Below, piece by piece: positions 1-4,683 of a DNA stretch of 7,187 bases (positions are counted from its first letter, which is position 1; each line of letters begins with the position of its first letter). Position numbers and translations under genes: made by a program. The notes beneath the pieces were generated by a model. That model was given only the letters and a program-made list of their open reading frames with translations. It did no database searches and was not told the DNA's origin. The DNA is from Candidatus Buchananbacteria bacterium RIFCSPLOWO2_02_FULL_46_11b (GTDB taxonomy: Bacteria; Patescibacteriota; Patescibacteriia; Buchananbacterales; UBA6539): positions 275-7,461 of the forward strand of contig MHIR01000068.1 in assembly GCA_001817615.1 (NCBI GenBank). The letters are read 5' to 3'.

Positions 1-1
1 G

Positions 2-94
2 GACGGGTCGCGGCTCCGCGCGTACCGCGGCAGGCCTGACGACTTCTGCCGTGGCGGCCACCGATTCGCTTTTGTCCCCGCAAGTAATTCTTAA
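2..94 (+). CDS. 3' end of a gene; possible FGE/C-type-lectin-fold C-terminus (partial)
   Basis: An open frame enters from the left edge and ends at TAA 92-94, giving 30 residues. The tail has the order LRAYR, then PDDFC, then GGHRFAFVPAS. This resembles the C-terminal pattern (LR.A.R...PD......GFR.A.V) of formylglycine-generating-enzyme-like proteins and of variable proteins in diversity-generating retroelements. The usual Phe of GFR is His here and the spacing is a few residues shorter than usual. About half of the codons end in C, and the stretch is far more GC-rich than the spacer after it. Frame 3 is also open, to about position 152, but gives a low-complexity translation. The family assignment is a pattern match on a short fragment and is uncertain. 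Confidence 0.35.
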   Translation, partial: DGSRLRAYRGRPDDFCRGGHRFAFVPASNS

Positions 95-370
95 ATTTCT
101 AATATTTTATTACTTTTATACCCTTAATTATCCTTATACTCTTATCCCTTAAAACCGGCCTTTTATTTTTTCCTTCCTTCTGTTAAAATATAATAAGATA
201 GTAAACTGATATGTCCGCGGCCACGGCTTCGGACGGTCTGCCCCCCTCCTTTTTTTTAAATTGAATCTTCCTGTTTTGACTTATTTGACAGCAAACCCAA
301 AAAGACTTAAGCTAATCCTTGTCAACTTAAAACCCAAAAATCCTGGAACTGGAAAAATGAGGAGAAGTAA
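95..370. other. AT-rich intergenic spacer with a GC-rich hairpin island
   Basis: No gene is visible. Positions 95-180 are pyrimidine-rich, with CCTTA/TCTTA words at 122, 132, 140 and 147. A TATAAT at 189-194 has no good -35 box. A GC-rich island at 213-246 contains the hairpin GTCCG (213-217) / CGGAC (230-234), followed by a C-run and T8. This could be a weak terminator for the gene at the left edge. Confidence 0.5.
285..313 (+). promoter_or_regulatory. Possible promoter for the secreted-protein pair
   Basis: A consensus TTGACA lies at 285-290. At 17 bp spacing the -10 position reads TAAGCT (308-313), which matches the consensus only partly. It is the only consensus -35 box in this spacer upstream of the gene at 371. 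The weak -10 keeps confidence low. Confidence 0.3.
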
Positions 371-802
371 ATGAAAGTTAAGGCAAGATCTTTATTATGT
401 TTATTGGCGGCTGGGCTGATTTTGGCGCCGGCCGGCTGGGCGTCAACCCCGCGGGCCCAGACCTTGCTGACCAACGGCAAGTATCTGCCCAAAAGCCATC
501 ATCGGCCATTGCCCGAAAAAACGGTGGTTATGGAATTGTCGCCAAATTCAAACAGGGAAGTAACTCTAAAAGTCGGCCAGAGCGTCAAAGACGTCTATTG
601 GGTGACCGATGAGCTTAACCCCAGGCGCTACAAAATAGCCATTTACGAAAAAAGAAGCGACGGCTGGACCGTTGTCGTCTTTAAGGAAAAAGGCTGGCTT
701 AATCGGCTTTTTAAGCGCCAAACCGGCCCATATTTGATCAATGAGGACTCATTAGGCTTGATGGCGGGCTATTTTGACATCAGCCACCAGCGCGGCCGCT
801 AA
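371..802 (+). CDS. Small secreted protein, paralogue A of a tandem pair
   Basis: The protein has 143 residues and I do not recognise a named family. The N-terminus is a typical Sec signal peptide: basic residues at 2-6, a hydrophobic core at about 7-20, and a likely cleavage after AGWA (residue 24). The mature part has no cysteine and is basic. Its second half carries YKIAIYEK (87-94), an SDGW turn, a Phe-Lys strand and QTGPYLI (117-123), then LGLMAGYFDI. The next gene shares this order, so the two are probably paralogues. The start is supported by GAGGAG at 359-364, six bases before ATG. The gene is 29 bp upstream of its paralogue, and both probably share one mRNA ending at the terminator near 1207-1237. 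An extracytoplasmic location is likely; the function is unknown. Confidence 0.75.
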   Translation: MKVKARSLLCLLAAGLILAPAGWASTPRAQTLLTNGKYLPKSHHRPLPEKTVVMELSPNSNREVTLKVGQSVKDVYWVTDELNPRRYKIAIYEKRSDGWTVVVFKEKGWLNRLFKRQTGPYLINEDSLGLMAGYFDISHQRGR

Positions 803-831
803 AGCCTCCCCGCCGAACGAAAGGAAAAAAC

Positions 832-1188
832 ATGAAAAACAGAAAATTCTTTGCCACGGTTCTTTTCAGCCTGCTAATCTCGGCGTTATTTTTCAACCTT
901 CGGCCGGTCCAAGCCGATTCGTCTTTTACCCTGAATTTGTCGGTCAAAGACGGAATAATGACGGCCGCCGCCGGCGCCCGGACGGCTGATGGCAAAACCG
1001 AGGTGAAAAATACCTACGATTCCGGACAATACGTCCTTTTGATTGAAGAAAAAACTGGCGACGGCAACCGCAAAGCCTGCTTTGTCAAAAAAGACGAGAA
1101 AGACAAAGCCCACTGCCAGACTAAAGGCTACTTAATTGACCAGGCAACCTACCGCCGGCTGGCAGAATATTTCCCCGTCGTATTTTAA
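832..1188 (+). CDS. Small secreted protein, paralogue B of a tandem pair
   Basis: The protein has 118 residues and a clear signal peptide: MKNRK, a hydrophobic stretch at 6-23, and a likely cleavage after PVQA (residue 28). The mature domain carries YVLLIEEK (67-74), a GDG turn, then QTKGYLI (96-102) and YRRLAEYF. These line up with YKIAIYEK, SDGW, QTGPYLI and LMAGYF of the preceding gene. Unlike that protein it has two cysteines (83 and 95), which could form a disulfide across the loop between the conserved blocks. AAAGGA at 820-825, six bases before ATG, supports the start. It is the second gene of a two-gene unit closed by a strong terminator. No enzymatic motif is visible and the function is unknown. 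Confidence 0.75.
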   Translation: MKNRKFFATVLFSLLISALFFNLRPVQADSSFTLNLSVKDGIMTAAAGARTADGKTEVKNTYDSGQYVLLIEEKTGDGNRKACFVKKDEKDKAHCQTKGYLIDQATYRRLAEYFPVVF

Positions 1189-1206
1189 CCGGTCATTTTG
1201 ACGGTC

Positions 1207-1237
1207 AAGCCCCCGCATTTTTAACGGGGGCTTTTTT
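1207..1237 (+). terminator. Rho-independent terminator of the secreted-protein pair
   Basis: A perfect 9-bp stem, AAGCCCCCG (1207-1215) with CGGGGGCTT (1225-1233), has a 9-base loop. It runs into a T6 tract at 1232-1237, starting 18 bp after the stop codon at 1188. Confidence 0.9.
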
Positions 1238-1248
1238 ATATACCACAC

Positions 1249-1277
1249 CCTCTCTTCCGCTTTTGGCGGAGGAGAGG
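1249..1277. repeat. 12-bp perfect-stem hairpin between terminator and promoter
   Basis: CCTCTCTTCCGC (1249-1260) pairs with GCGGAGGAGAGG (1266-1277), including one GU pair, around a 5-base loop. No T-tract follows on either strand, so it is not a simple terminator. It sits between the terminator at 1207-1237 and the promoter at 1292. It may be a copy of a dispersed intergenic palindrome, which cannot be tested in one window. Confidence 0.6.
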
Positions 1278-1291
1278 AAGTCGGCTTTTTC

Positions 1292-1320
1292 TTGTAAAAA
1301 AACGGCATTCACGGTATAAT
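1292..1320 (+). promoter_or_regulatory. Promoter of the MFS gene, predicted leaderless mRNA
   Basis: TTGTAA at 1292-1297 and a perfect TATAAT at 1315-1320 are separated by 17 bp. The -10 box ends six bases before the ATG at 1327. Transcription should therefore begin at or next to the start codon. No Shine-Dalgarno is present. Confidence 0.75.
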
Positions 1321-1326
1321 GCAACC

Positions 1327-2490
1327 ATGGAGATAAAACAAAAAACCAAAATCCGGCTGCGGCTTTTTTTGCTTTTTGCGTTTTTTCTGGCCGCTTCCAA
1401 CGCTCTGACCGCCTACATCCAATCTTCATATTTAAGCCAGTTTTTCGGACAAAAATATGTCGGCTGGATTTTTATTTTTGCCTATTTCCTGACTCTTTTG
1501 GCGATTAACAATTTCACCAGCCTGATTAATAAACTGAAAATTTTTAAAGCCAGTTTTTTAATCATCAGCGGCTTAACAATCTGTTTGTTTGCCTTGGCGT
1601 TTGCCAGCCAGCCTTTGATTATTTTGCCGTTTTTTTTACTTTATATCGTTTTGCTTAATTTAGTCTGGATCGCTTTTGATATTTACGTTGAGTATTTTTC
1701 CCGCGATGAAATTACCGGCCGCGTCCGCGGGCTTTATTTAACCAGCTGCCATCTCGCCTGGCTGGGCTCGCCGATCACTTCGGGCTGGATTTTACAAACT
1801 TTTGATTATCGGTTTTTATTTTTAATCTCCGGCTTTTTGGCTTTTTTTGTCTGCCTAAGTTTTTTCCGATTCAATAAATTGTCCTTTGACCATTTCACCA
1901 GCCTGAATTTGCCGCTGGCCCTGAAAAAAATCGCCCAAAACCCGCCGCTTAAAGCCATTTTTGCCATTACTTTTTTGCTTCAGAGTTTTTACTGCGTCAT
2001 GGTGGTTTATCTGCCGATTTATCTGCACCAATACCTCGGCTTCAGCTGGCAGCAAATCGGCGTCATTTTTACGGCCATGCTTTTGAATTTCGTGCTTTTG
2101 ACCTATCCGGCCGGCTGGCTGGCGGACAAATATCTGGGGGAAAAAGAAATGCTGACTATTGGCTTTTTAATCATGGGCCTGGCGACTTTAAGCATTGGCC
2201 TGATAAAAACCTCAAATTTCGGCATCTGGCTGATCACCATATTTTTAACCCGGCTCGGCGCCAGCCTGGTTGATATTTTAAAAGACAGCTACTTTTTCAA
2301 GCACGTGGACGCTCATGACGCCCAGATCATCAATTTATTCAGAAATACCACGTCTTTGGCTTATATTTTTACGCCGCTTTTGGCCACGATTGTTTTGTCC
2401 TTTTTCGGCTACCAATACATCTTTATCATTACCGGCCTTTTGATTTTCTCCGGCCTCTATTTCTCTTTGACGCTCAAGGATACAAGATAA
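1327..2490 (+). CDS. Major facilitator superfamily-type membrane transporter
   Basis: The protein has 387 residues, is very hydrophobic, and fits a 12-helix MFS transporter. Helices are visible from residue 11 onward, with a long central loop at about 180-210 between two six-helix halves. GWLADKYLGEKE (263-274) matches the MFS loop motif G-x3-D-[RK]-x-G-x-[RK], here in the loop after helix 8. RDEITGRVRGLY (126-137) lies in a cytoplasmic-type loop of the first half. No substrate-specific signature is recognisable; sugars, drugs or metabolites are all possible. The first ATG after a consensus promoter was taken as start, which implies a leaderless mRNA. The gene has its own promoter upstream and only a weak terminator downstream, so it appears to be a single-gene unit in the inner membrane. 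Confidence 0.85.
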   Translation: MEIKQKTKIRLRLFLLFAFFLAASNALTAYIQSSYLSQFFGQKYVGWIFIFAYFLTLLAINNFTSLINKLKIFKASFLIISGLTICLFALAFASQPLIILPFFLLYIVLLNLVWIAFDIYVEYFSRDEITGRVRGLYLTSCHLAWLGSPITSGWILQTFDYRFLFLISGFLAFFVCLSFFRFNKLSFDHFTSLNLPLALKKIAQNPPLKAIFAITFLLQSFYCVMVVYLPIYLHQYLGFSWQQIGVIFTAMLLNFVLLTYPAGWLADKYLGEKEMLTIGFLIMGLATLSIGLIKTSNFGIWLITIFLTRLGASLVDILKDSYFFKHVDAHDAQIINLFRNTTSLAYIFTPLLATIVLSFFGYQYIFIITGLLIFSGLYFSLTLKDTR

Positions 2491-2504
2491 TTTTGATAAG
2501 AATT

Positions 2505-2530
2505 AATCGCACGATTGCCGGGCTTTTTTT
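2505..2530 (+). terminator. Weak possible terminator after the MFS gene
   Basis: A short AATC/GATT stem (within 2505-2516) is followed by GCCGGGC and T7 at 2524-2530. The stem is too short for a confident call; the T-tract just after a stop codon is the main support. Confidence 0.3.
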
Positions 2531-2544
2531 ATTTAATAAACGCA

Positions 2545-2691
2545 AGTAAATTAAAAGCCTGCCTTCGCTCCTTGACTCTCTTTAACAAATTTGAGACCGC
2601 TCGGGGCTTCGGCGAAACAAGCGAGTTAACAGTAAATTAAAAGTAAATTAATAGCCGCTTTAATTTACTATTAATTTACTCGCAATTTACT
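2545..2691. repeat. Mirror array 1: AGTAAATTAA units phased at 11 bp
   Basis: AGTAAATTAA occurs at 2545-2554, 2631-2640 and 2642-2651. Its inverse TTAATTTACT occurs at 2660-2669 and 2671-2680, and a variant (GCAATTTACT) at 2682-2691. Within the dense part, units in the same orientation start exactly 11 bp apart. The two plus and two minus units are perfectly symmetric about position 2655.5. The array ends nine bases before a consensus -35 box. Between 2555 and 2630 I see no gene, only short GC-rich partial palindromes such as TTCGGCGAA. The array may be an operator or a transcription-blocking structure. Confidence 0.8.
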
Positions 2692-2700
2692 TTTATTTTT

Positions 2701-2729
2701 TTGACAACTCCCGCCCGGCATGTTATATT
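2701..2729 (+). promoter_or_regulatory. Strong extended -10 promoter
   Basis: A perfect TTGACA at 2701-2706 is followed after 17 bp by TATATT at 2724-2729. TGT immediately upstream (2721-2723) makes an extended -10. The predicted transcript start is about 2735-2736, where the leader hairpin begins. A long T-run (2695-2702) directly upstream of and overlapping the -35 may act as an UP-like element. Confidence 0.85.
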
Positions 2730-2734
2730 GTATT

Positions 2735-2778
2735 TTTCCGCGTTAAAAGGACGCCATTGGGGCATCCGGGCGCGGAAA
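2735..2778 (+). promoter_or_regulatory. Structured 5' leader hairpin
   Basis: TTTCCGCG (2735-2742) is perfectly complementary to CGCGGAAA (2771-2778). Inside it, GGACGCC (2749-2755) pairs with GGCATCC (2761-2767) with one mismatch around a 5-base loop. The whole structure starts at the predicted transcript start and ends 9 bases before the AGGAG at 2788-2792. It could stabilise the mRNA 5' end or act as a regulatory leader; no known riboswitch class is recognised. Confidence 0.6.
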
Positions 2779-2796
2779 GCAACGCATAGGAGCGAG

Positions 2797-3150
2797 ATGC
2801 GTATGGTAAAAGTTGTTGCAATCACGAGCACGAGCGGGAAAAGGGCCGTCATGTACCGCACTAAAGACGGCGCGGGGAAAGAAATGACTTTCTTGATCGG
2901 TGATGTTTTTCAGGCCGACAAGACGTCAGTGGCAGTTGATCCGGCCATTACCAAAAGGGCGCTGAACCCAAAGGATTGGGCGGATCTCCCGACTTTCTGC
3001 CAAAATTTCGGCCTGGCTTTGGCGCCGAATAAATTTCCCGACGCCAAAAAGATGCTGGAAACAACGGTTCAGCTCTTCCATGCGCGAGAAGAGCGCACTC
3101 GTGAATCCGCGTGTCCGGACGAATCCTCCCTGGTTTTAACCGAGGCTTAG
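2797..3150 (+). CDS. Hypothetical 117-residue protein
   Basis: I do not recognise a family. The start was placed at ATG 2797, behind AGGAG at 2788-2792. ATG 2803 (giving MVKVV) is an equally plausible alternative at 10 bp spacing. The frame is open further upstream to a TTG at 2701, but that TTG belongs to the -35 box, so translation from there is unlikely. The protein begins with two short strand-like segments (VKVVAITS, KRAVMYRT), then a TFLIGDVFQA segment, a central ALNPKDWADLPTF stretch, and a helical region at about 82-105. It ends in a polar tail with a lone Cys at 106. No signal peptide or membrane segment is present, so it is probably cytoplasmic. A good promoter, a hairpin leader and a downstream terminator make it a well-delimited single-gene unit. 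Confidence 0.7.
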   Translation: MRMVKVVAITSTSGKRAVMYRTKDGAGKEMTFLIGDVFQADKTSVAVDPAITKRALNPKDWADLPTFCQNFGLALAPNKFPDAKKMLETTVQLFHAREERTRESACPDESSLVLTEA

Positions 3151-3174
3151 CCGGCACGGCAACAACACCAAAAA

Positions 3175-3217
3175 GCGCCGGTTTTACTCCCTAGGTAGAT
3201 CCGGCGCCATTTTTCTT
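3175..3217 (+). terminator. Rho-independent terminator after the 117-residue gene
   Basis: GCGCCGG (3175-3181) pairs perfectly with CCGGCGC (3201-3207) across a 19-base loop. CA and a T-rich tract (TTTTTCTT, 3210-3217) follow. It lies 24 bp after the stop codon. Confidence 0.7.
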
Positions 3218-3229
3218 AACAAAAATTGA

Positions 3230-3271
3230 TATATAATGCTAAAATGCTTATAATTATTGAGTTTATAAGCA
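3230..3271 (+). promoter_or_regulatory. Possible promoter and 5'-terminal hairpin of the leader at 3244
   Basis: TATAAT at 3232-3237 (or TGATATATA, extended type, at 3227-3235) predicts a transcript starting near 3244. No good -35 box is seen. TGCTTATAA (3245-3253) and TTATAAGCA (3263-3271) form a perfect 9-bp stem at that predicted 5' end. A-run rather than T-run follows, so it is not a forward terminator. Confidence 0.4.
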
Positions 3272-3311
3272 AAAAAATCGTTCATTGAAAAACCGAAAGG
3301 AGGTGATGAAA

Positions 3312-3392
3312 ATGTTGATTATTTTTTACCCCCCCCTATGCGGTTATGATATAATAAATATATGCTCAAGGTTAAATTCAATTACAATATAA
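3312..3392 (+). CDS. Possible 26-codon small protein or leader peptide
   Basis: A perfect extended Shine-Dalgarno (AAAGGAGGTGA, 3296-3306) lies at ideal distance (8 bases from GGAGG) before ATG 3312. A second in-frame ATG is at 3306. The ORF reads MLIIFYPPLCGYDII and ends at TAA 3390-3392, giving 26 residues. It overlaps the first 31 bases of the next gene in another frame. No other ORF nearby uses this ribosome site. It crosses a C8 run (3329-3336). It may be a translated leader peptide, a small protein, or a remnant ribosome site. The sequence alone shows only the site and the frame. Confidence 0.35.
   Translation: MLIIFYPPLCGYDIINICSRLNSITI
3347..3355 (+). promoter_or_regulatory. Extended -10 promoter, predicted leaderless mRNA for the HExxH gene
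   Basis: TGA followed by a perfect TATAAT (3350-3355) forms an extended -10. The -35 is poor (TTACCC at 3326-3331). The -10 ends six bases before ATG 3362, the same geometry as at the MFS gene. Confidence 0.6.
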
Positions 3393-4147
3393 ATAAAGAC
3401 GCTTGGAGCTGGGTCGCGATCGCGAAAGACAAAAATCTTTGGGGTTTAAATTGGAAAAATGAAATTGCCTATATTCCAAAAGAACTTTTATCTAAAATTT
3501 TAAAATCCAGTTTTTCGCGGGCGGTAAAAATTACTGAAAATTATATAGAAAATAATCCTAAAAGAACATATAAAGAAATACTTATAAAAAGCGAGATTGA
3601 TTCTCTTAAAAAAACATGGGGAACTATTGAAGAGAAATATTTTAAAATACTTGCCGTGATTACACAAAAACCAATTTTTTCGGAAAATTTTGGCTGTTTT
3701 TTGACCACAGGATTTATGTGCCCCTATAATCAAAAGGATAACTGGTTTATGATTTCTGTGTGGCATAGCCTGCCGTTTTCAATTACCACTATTTGCCACG
3801 AAATCATGCACCTTCAATTTTTGCATGATTACAAAAATTACTTAGAAAAGAAGGGGTTAAAAAATAATCAAATTGAGGATTTAAAAGAATCTCTAACCTT
3901 TTTATTAAATGAACCGGAATTTGAGGAAATAATTTTGTCAGAAGATATTGGATATCCGGAGCATATAAAATTGAGAAAAAAACTAAAAAGTATTTGGTTA
4001 AAGGATAAAAACTTTCAAAATTTAATTGATAGAGCGATTTTAGCAATAAAAAAATCTTATTCCCAACCAAGGAACGAGCCGGCTTTTATTAAAAAAGAAA
4101 AAAAGAAAAAGGCAAAAGAGGGCAAAAGAAGCGGAGAGAAGAAGTGA
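3362..4147 (+). CDS. Putative zinc-dependent metallopeptidase-like protein (HExxH)
   Basis: The protein has 261 residues, with no signal peptide or membrane segment, so it is probably cytoplasmic. ICHEIMHLQFLHDY (145-157) contains the zincin motif HEIMH (146-150), where H146 and H150 would bind zinc and E147 act as base. E176 in LKESLTFLLN, 26 residues on, is a candidate third ligand as in gluzincins; E172 and H155 are alternatives. I do not recognise the family, and peptidase activity is inferred from the motif only. The lysine-rich tail from about 244 onward is encoded by the purine-rich repeat that continues past the stop. Base composition is much lower in GC than the 117-residue gene before it or the ribosomal genes after it, which may indicate transfer or relaxed composition. 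TGA is the stop, the only TGA stop in the window. Confidence 0.7.
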   Translation: MLKVKFNYNINKDAWSWVAIAKDKNLWGLNWKNEIAYIPKELLSKILKSSFSRAVKITENYIENNPKRTYKEILIKSEIDSLKKTWGTIEEKYFKILAVITQKPIFSENFGCFLTTGFMCPYNQKDNWFMISVWHSLPFSITTICHEIMHLQFLHDYKNYLEKKGLKNNQIEDLKESLTFLLNEPEFEEIILSEDIGYPEHIKLRKKLKSIWLKDKNFQNLIDRAILAIKKSYSQPRNEPAFIKKEKKKKAKEGKRSGEKK

Positions 4148-4270
4148 GAAGAAGGCAAAAGACGGCAAAAGAGGTGGAAGAGGGCGGAAGAAGATGACAT
4201 CTCTTAGCTGCCTTCTGTCGCCTTCTATCCGCCATCTATTGCCTTATTTTACCCTCTTAATTGCCTTCTT
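4111..4270. repeat. Mirror array 2: GGCAAAAG / GCCTTCT units phased at 10-11 bp
   Basis: The left arm is purine-rich, with GGCAAAAG at 4111, 4121, 4154 and 4164 and related units (GGTGGAAG, GGGCGGAAG) filling the series. The centre is AGATGACATCT near 4196. The right arm is pyrimidine-rich, with units beginning at 4210, 4220, 4231, 4241, 4252 and 4263 (GCCTTCT, GCCTTCTATCC, GCCATCT and so on), a spacing of 10-11 bp. The left arm overlaps the last codons of the HExxH gene. The right arm ends about 10 bp before a TTGACA box. Such an imperfect palindrome could also end transcription from upstream. Confidence 0.8.
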
Positions 4271-4280
4271 TTTACTTTTC

Positions 4281-4309
4281 TTGACAATCTTTGGGAATTA
4301 CGCTAAGAT
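4281..4309 (+). promoter_or_regulatory. Promoter P1 of the infA operon
   Basis: TTGACA at 4281-4286 and TAAGAT at 4304-4309 are separated by exactly 17 bp. The promoter directly follows mirror array 2. Confidence 0.65.
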
Positions 4310-4316
4310 ATTATTA

Positions 4317-4346
4317 TTGACAAGTTAAAAAATAAACTGCTATAAT
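4317..4346 (+). promoter_or_regulatory. Promoter P2 of the infA operon
   Basis: TTGACA at 4317-4322 and a perfect TATAAT at 4341-4346 are separated by 18 bp. The predicted start near 4353 gives a leader of about 92 bases before infA. P1 and P2 lie in tandem, 36 bp apart. Confidence 0.85.
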
Positions 4347-4381
4347 AAATCAAGCAAAAGAGCTAAAATTTGTTATATTTT

Positions 4382-4435
4382 AAATGAAATTCTGGGCCCA
4401 GGCCCGTTTGCCCGGCGCCAAGAATTTTATTTTTT
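4382..4435 (+). terminator. Terminator-like hairpin in the infA leader (candidate attenuator)
   Basis: AAATTCT (4387-4393) pairs with AGAATTT (4421-4427). The stem can be extended outward to 4382/4432 and inward through GGC/GCC, CC/GG and GG/CC pairs in the GC-rich core. The 3' side runs through TATTTTTT (4428-4435). It is placed between promoter P2 and the infA start, nine bases before ATG. This is the form of an intrinsic terminator, so it may control read-through into the operon. Confidence 0.5.
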
Positions 4436-4444
4436 ACCCCCAAA

Positions 4445-4681
4445 ATGGCAAAAAACCAAGAATCTATCCCCAGCAAGGACTTCATTGAAGTCAACGGCGA
4501 GGTGGCCGAGCTGCTGCCCGCGGCTAATTTCCGGGTCAAGCTGGAAAACGGCCACGAAATCCTGGCCCATTTGTCCGGCAAAATGCGGATGTTTCGCATC
4601 CGGCTTTTGCCCGGCGACCGCGTTAAAGTCCAAATGACGCCCTATGATTTAACCAAGGGCCGGATCATCTATCGCTATTAA
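4445..4681 (+). CDS. infA: Translation initiation factor IF-1
   Basis: IF-1 is a single OB-fold protein that binds the ribosomal A site and assists initiator tRNA selection with IF-2 and IF-3. The 78-residue length is slightly above the usual 71-72 because of a short N-terminal addition (QESIPSKD). From residue 14 the sequence follows the family closely: IEVNGEVAELLPAANFRVKLENGHEILAHLSGKMR, then RLLPGDRVKVQMTPYDLTKGRIIYRY. Residue 50 is Phe and 52 Ile in MRMFRIRLLPGD, a normal variation. No Shine-Dalgarno is present: the ATG follows TTTTTTACCCCCAAA. It is the first gene of the ribosomal operon, preceded by two tandem promoters and a terminator-like leader, and separated from rpmJ by mirror array 3. 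Confidence 0.97.
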   Translation: MAKNQESIPSKDFIEVNGEVAELLPAANFRVKLENGHEILAHLSGKMRMFRIRLLPGDRVKVQMTPYDLTKGRIIYRY

Positions 4682-4683
4682 TA

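Noticed and set aside
122..194. A fourth mirror array at CCTTA words 122-151 before TATAAT 189
   Set aside because: The pyrimidine-rich units are few, spacing is uneven (10, 8, 7), there is no purine-rich left arm and no good -35 box; only the 42-bp distance to the -10 resembles arrays 1 and 2.
54..244. Template/variable repeat pair between about 54-68 and 218-232 (GCGGCCAC...TTCG in both)
   Set aside because: The match is only about 15 bases and the mismatches are not confined to adenines of one copy, as a diversity-generating template would require.
2701..2796. Upstream extension of the 117-residue gene to a TTG start at 2701
   Set aside because: The TTG is part of a perfect -35 box and the stretch contains the -10 and leader hairpin; AGGAG at 2788-2792 points to ATG 2797 or 2803.
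3312..3362. Frameshift at the C8 run joining the short ORF to the HExxH gene
   Set aside because: In the frame of the HExxH gene a TGA stands at 3347-3349, downstream of the C-run, so a slip there would not produce a fusion.
4145..4207. UGA recoded as glycine with read-through of the HExxH gene into array 2
   Set aside because: The highly conserved ribosomal genes contain no in-frame UGA and use normal Gly codons, so the standard code fits; the read-through product would be only repeat-encoded Lys/Arg/Glu.
4371..4379. Third infA promoter with TGTTATATT extended -10
   Set aside because: No -35 box lies at proper distance, and it would start inside the terminator-like hairpin; P1 and P2 suffice.
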